A DNA stretch of 43,894 nt from assembly GCA_903904885.1 (NCBI GenBank), contig CAIVED010000034.1, positions 1 to 43,894 of the forward strand, given 5' to 3'. Position 1 is the stretch's first letter, and each line of letters opens with the position of its first letter. This document shows positions 40,929 through 43,894 of the stretch, piece after piece. This stretch comes from an uncultured archaeon. Its GTDB lineage: Archaea; Nanobdellota; Nanobdellia; Woesearchaeales; CAIVOO01. Under the pieces are notes generated by a model. It was not told the origin of the DNA, did not search any database, and saw nothing but the letters and a program-made list of their open reading frames with translations. The position numbers were made by a program, and so were the translations under genes.

Positions 40929-43630
40929 TTCAAGCTATCCTCAATAATCTTCTTTTCTTCTTCGGTTATTCCATATAGTTTATAGACTTCTTCGTCTATT
41001 TCCGTATAGAGCTTTTGGATTTCTTTTTCTAATTGGGCTTTTTGGTCGGTTTGCTTGTCTTTAAATTCAAGCAATTTTTTATTTAATTGTAACAATTCTT
41101 CTACTGATTTCTTAATTTTGTTTTGATTTACTTTTGATATGTTTTTAATAGGTATTTGCCTTAACTCATTCAATTTGACATGAATTCCTTTAAATTGTGT
41201 GCCATACCAGAAGTTTATTAGTTTAGAATTCAAAAGTCCAAGGAGGTATTCAATATCAAAATCTTGTTTTACTTGATATAGAATGTTTACTGTATCTAAA
41301 GCAAAATATTGTTCAGTATCTAAAGTAGCAATTATTTTATCACCACTTATCTCTTGTAGAATAATCTTTTTTGGAACTTCAAAATACTCTCTTCTTCTTG
41401 GTCCAGCTCCTTTTCTTTTCATCATCTCATGTGGCTTATACCAAATCCATTCATCGTGATATTCAAAATTGTATCTTTTAATATATCTGCCTTTAATTAC
41501 TTTTTTTGAATCATTATCTTTTTTAGAAAGTGATACAAATTTGTCATTATCTGCGGATTTTATTCCTAATGAAAATAAAGCAATATCTCCTAATAAAACA
41601 CAATCTTTTTTTAATTTTTCAAATATGGTTTGACTCCCCAGAGTCCGTGAAAATGAAAAAATGTAACTTTGAGATTCCAAAAACAATTTTTGAGGTATTT
41701 CTTTATCTAATATAAATTGGTTATTTTCAAATTTTAGTATTTTTATCCTGTTTTTTAATATTGCTTTTTTATCACTGGTCTTTTTTACAACAAGAATAAT
41801 AGGAACAACTGTTGCGTCAGAAAACACACCTAATTCTAAAGGGACAATGTGTTCAACGATTGTGTTTTCTAATATCATTTTCCTTAAATTTTCAAAACTT
41901 TGAATAGATGTCCAAGTGTTAGAAATGATAAAACCTAAAATCCCATCTTCTTTTAGTAATTTGGTAAGAACTCTCTCTATGAAGAATGCATATAAATCTG
42001 ATTTGTTGGTTGCTGTGGTATAATTACTTTGGAAATAACTTCTATCTGGCTCTTTGATATTGAATATATTAACATAAGGCGGATTTCCAATCACAACATC
42101 AAAACCCCCCTCATTCATAATATCCTTAAACCATTCTTCCCATTTGAAAGCTTTATCTCCTGCAACAGCAGGGTCATCAATCAAAGAATTCCCAACTCTA
42201 ATATTCTCTTGAAGTGTCGGCAGCCTGTGTTTTTTCTCAGCGGCTTTCAATAAAAGGTTTAATTGCGCAATTTCAACAGCTTTTGGATCTAAATCTACCC
42301 CAAAAATATTATTTTTTAGTATTTCGACTTTTCTGCCATAAGTAGCAGATGTTCCTATTAAATCAAGCTTTGTCTGGTCAACTTCGCCGTTTTTCTTTTT
42401 GTCAAGCGTAACAAGATAATCAAAAGCTTTCATTAAGAAAGAACCAGAACCACAAGCAGGGTCTAATATCTTAATATTTTTCAAGTCAAACTTCTTATCT
42501 TTTGCAAGTTCCCCAACAGTATTCTTTACAATGTAATCGACTACATAAGTGGGAGTATAATATATCCCCTGCTCTTTCCTATGTGCTATTCCCTCGGAAA
42601 GTTTTGCTCGTTTATCCGTTTTTTTGAGTAGATGCCCTAAATATTGTTCATAGATATTTCCGAGAACATCTGCATCAATTGCTGAGAAATCATAATGAAC
42701 AACGTTATCGCTTGTGTTAAATAATCCATTGATTATCTTTGATAATATTTCATCATCTATATCCAAACTCTCGCATAAATGGGAGGTAAATAATTTGCTA
42801 TTGTAGATATCATCAATTTTCCTAAAAATCAGATTTAATTTTTTATAAATTCTCTTGTTTAAATCCTCTCTGATGACTGATTGCAGCATCGGAGCTTCTA
42901 ATTCCTTGTCTTCAAGAGTTCTGATAAATATTAATCTGTCAATTATCCTTTGTACTGCTTCATCCAATTCATCACCAGAAAGATTCTTGGAAGAGTTATT
43001 TTTAAGTATGTTTTTGTTAAGTAAATCTCTGAATTTTGTCAAATCGCTTAATAGTTGTTTATCAACGGGGGTTTTCTTGATTTTCTTACCCCACTTTTCT
43101 GCTTCCGTATCAAGTAATTTTTTTTCAAAACTTTCTCTTGATAAAAGCCATAAAGTATCAAATTTTTCTAAGAATAATTGACAAGGCAAGATTTGTCCAA
43201 ATTGTGCCTGTAAAGGATTGGCACTTCTCCATTCTGCATTAAAAATCTTTATTGCTTCAAAATCCGTAAGAACTGCCCAAGTACAACCTTTATGCCAAGA
43301 GTAATTAATAGCTTGTTCAACAAATTTAATATTATCTAAATCCTCTTTTAGTGCTTTTGCTTCCAAGAAAAATTTAGGAATTCCGTTAATCCTGAAAGAA
43401 TAATCTACCCTGCCTTTTGAAATTTTTTCTTCTCTTACAACTTCGTCATCATTCTCTGTGTTTCGGACATCCCATCCTAATGCTTCAAAAAGTGGCTCGA
43501 TAAATTCTGCTTTTGTATCTTCTTCGTTATATCTATTAATGCCCCCTGATTGAAGAATACGATTATATTTATCTACAAGTTTCTTAACTTCCTCTTTCGC
43601 TTGTTCCTTGGTTAATTGTCTTGAAACCAT
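40925..43630 (-). CDS. Type IIG restriction-modification enzyme (Eco57I-like fused nuclease/methyltransferase)
   Basis: From the ATG at 43630 the protein has 901 residues. The N-terminal nuclease domain is of the HsdR/PD-(D/E)xK type (VDYSFRINGIPKFFLEAKAL near residues 75-95). A helical linker follows, then an N6-adenine methyltransferase core with LDPACGSGSFLMKAFDYL (motif I, near residue 390), FGVDLDPKAVEIAQLNLLLK and VVIGNPPYVNI (motif IV, near residue 514). The C-terminal third is a target-recognition and coiled-coil region. One chain should both cut and methylate. A TATA box (TTTATATA, about 43653-43660) 26 bp upstream picks this ATG. Low GC marks it as foreign. Confidence 0.92.
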   Translation of the reverse strand: MVSRQLTKEQAKEEVKKLVDKYNRILQSGGINRYNEEDTKAEFIEPLFEALGWDVRNTENDDEVVREEKISKGRVDYSFRINGIPKFFLEAKALKEDLDNIKFVEQAINYSWHKGCTWAVLTDFEAIKIFNAEWRSANPLQAQFGQILPCQLFLEKFDTLWLLSRESFEKKLLDTEAEKWGKKIKKTPVDKQLLSDLTKFRDLLNKNILKNNSSKNLSGDELDEAVQRIIDRLIFIRTLEDKELEAPMLQSVIREDLNKRIYKKLNLIFRKIDDIYNSKLFTSHLCESLDIDDEILSKIINGLFNTSDNVVHYDFSAIDADVLGNIYEQYLGHLLKKTDKRAKLSEGIAHRKEQGIYYTPTYVVDYIVKNTVGELAKDKKFDLKNIKILDPACGSGSFLMKAFDYLVTLDKKKNGEVDQTKLDLIGTSATYGRKVEILKNNIFGVDLDPKAVEIAQLNLLLKAAEKKHRLPTLQENIRVGNSLIDDPAVAGDKAFKWEEWFKDIMNEGGFDVVIGNPPYVNIFNIKEPDRSYFQSNYTTATNKSDLYAFFIERVLTKLLKEDGILGFIISNTWTSIQSFENLRKMILENTIVEHIVPLELGVFSDATVVPIILVVKKTSDKKAILKNRIKILKFENNQFILDKEIPQKLFLESQSYIFSFSRTLGSQTIFEKLKKDCVLLGDIALFSLGIKSADNDKFVSLSKKDNDSKKVIKGRYIKRYNFEYHDEWIWYKPHEMMKRKGAGPRRREYFEVPKKIILQEISGDKIIATLDTEQYFALDTVNILYQVKQDFDIEYLLGLLNSKLINFWYGTQFKGIHVKLNELRQIPIKNISKVNQNKIKKSVEELLQLNKKLLEFKDKQTDQKAQLEKEIQKLYTEIDEEVYKLYGITEEEKKIIEDSLK

Positions 43631-43652
43631 GATATTAAAAAGAGAGATTAGA

Positions 43653-43660
43653 TATATAAA
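43653..43660 (-). promoter_or_regulatory. TATA box for the restriction-modification operon
   Basis: On the minus strand TTTATATA is centred about 26 bp upstream of the ATG at 43630, which argues against the longer frame that begins upstream at 43690. Confidence 0.55.
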
Positions 43661-43712
43661 GGTTATTACTGTTCTGCCTGTCACACACAAAAACTGAAAA
43701 GAGGAACAGAAT

Positions 43713-43894
43713 TCACTCCAGCGGCGTCTGGGACCATAAAGTCCAATCTTCTGAGGGCCTTATGTCTCCGACAATGTAATTTGGCCCGGATGTCTTTCCG
43801 AAATATGAAAACTGCACATCTGCCCACCTGTCCTTTCCGCCCCAGGGCATCAGCGCAGAGTAGATTGATGAGCCGAAATGCTCCCAGGCGCCCA
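43713..43894 (-). CDS. C-terminal end of an aromatic-rich protein (partial at right edge)
   Basis: Sixty codons are open from the right edge to a TGA at 43713. The fragment is rich in Trp, Tyr, Ser and Gly (HFGSSIYSALMPWGGKDRWA and DVQFSYFGKTSGPNYIVGD, ending DWTLWSQTPLE). Codon composition is that of the bulk window, not of the AT-rich island, and reads like the exterior part of an exported protein. The gene begins beyond the window, so no start or domain can be given. Confidence 0.55.
   Translation of the reverse strand, partial: GAWEHFGSSIYSALMPWGGKDRWADVQFSYFGKTSGPNYIVGDIRPSEDWTLWSQTPLE

Noticed and set aside
43630-43690. Upstream extension of the type IIG enzyme to the first in-frame start
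   Set aside because: The TATA box lies inside the extension, so the added residues would be upstream of the transcription start.

Overview
The window looks like a piece of an archaeal chromosome, most likely from a small-genome DPANN-type lineage; that placement is my inference from gene content. The evidence is: TATA boxes about 25-30 bp upstream of many start codons with no ribosome binding site (leaderless transcription), a TYW3-type wybutosine enzyme, an archaeal-style AbrB/MazE-MazF pair, and many genes for large exported proteins that have no recognised family. I see no rRNA, tRNA or CRISPR array.

Layout. (1) 1-4655, minus strand: a surface-glycan cluster with a GT2 glycosyltransferase, two GT4 glycosyltransferases, a methyltransferase and a multi-pass membrane protein cut by the left edge. 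The last four genes are much more AT-rich than the first. (2) 4791-7065: a small secreted protein, a MazEF-like toxin-antitoxin pair with a palindromic operator, and a coiled-coil plus small membrane protein operon behind another palindrome. (3) 7132-12174: a pilin-like membrane protein (paralog A) facing a 603-residue exported protein, a Tat-exported protein divergent from a GGDEF (diguanylate cyclase-type) protein, and a RelB/RelE-like pair in an unusual convergent arrangement. (4) 12171-21696, minus: a tightly coupled operon of very large envelope proteins that includes paralog B. (5) 21884-31164: a bacterial-type methionyl-tRNA synthetase, then two plus-strand modules, each made of a pilin-like paralog (C, D) followed directly by a large exported protein; the second exported protein carries a lytic transglycosylase domain. 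(6) 31172-38910: a small Cys protein, a VIT1/CCC1-type transporter, a DUF1189-like membrane protein, a flavin-reductase-like protein, a 699-residue anchored surface protein, HIT and TYW3 proteins, a nucleotidyltransferase and a ribbon-helix-helix regulator. (7) 38918-43690, minus: an AT-rich island with a type IIG restriction-modification enzyme, a Bro-N/DinD-like protein, a two-TM protein and two tiny membrane proteins. (8) 43713-end: the C-terminus of another protein, cut by the right edge.

Two signals stand out. The first is a four-member family of membrane proteins with a pilin-like N-terminus (QI-A-x-FIIIGV type), two conserved cysteines and a conserved 'V-x-Y-P-[LI]' element, each encoded next to a giant exported protein. 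This looks like a repeated cell-surface module. The second is a pair of homologous intergenic sequences, near 34069-34242 and 37526-37691. They share blocks, differ in length by a non-multiple of three, and show compensatory base changes in several helices including a pseudoknot. I read them as two copies of an undescribed structured RNA on the plus strand, flanking the surface-protein gene.
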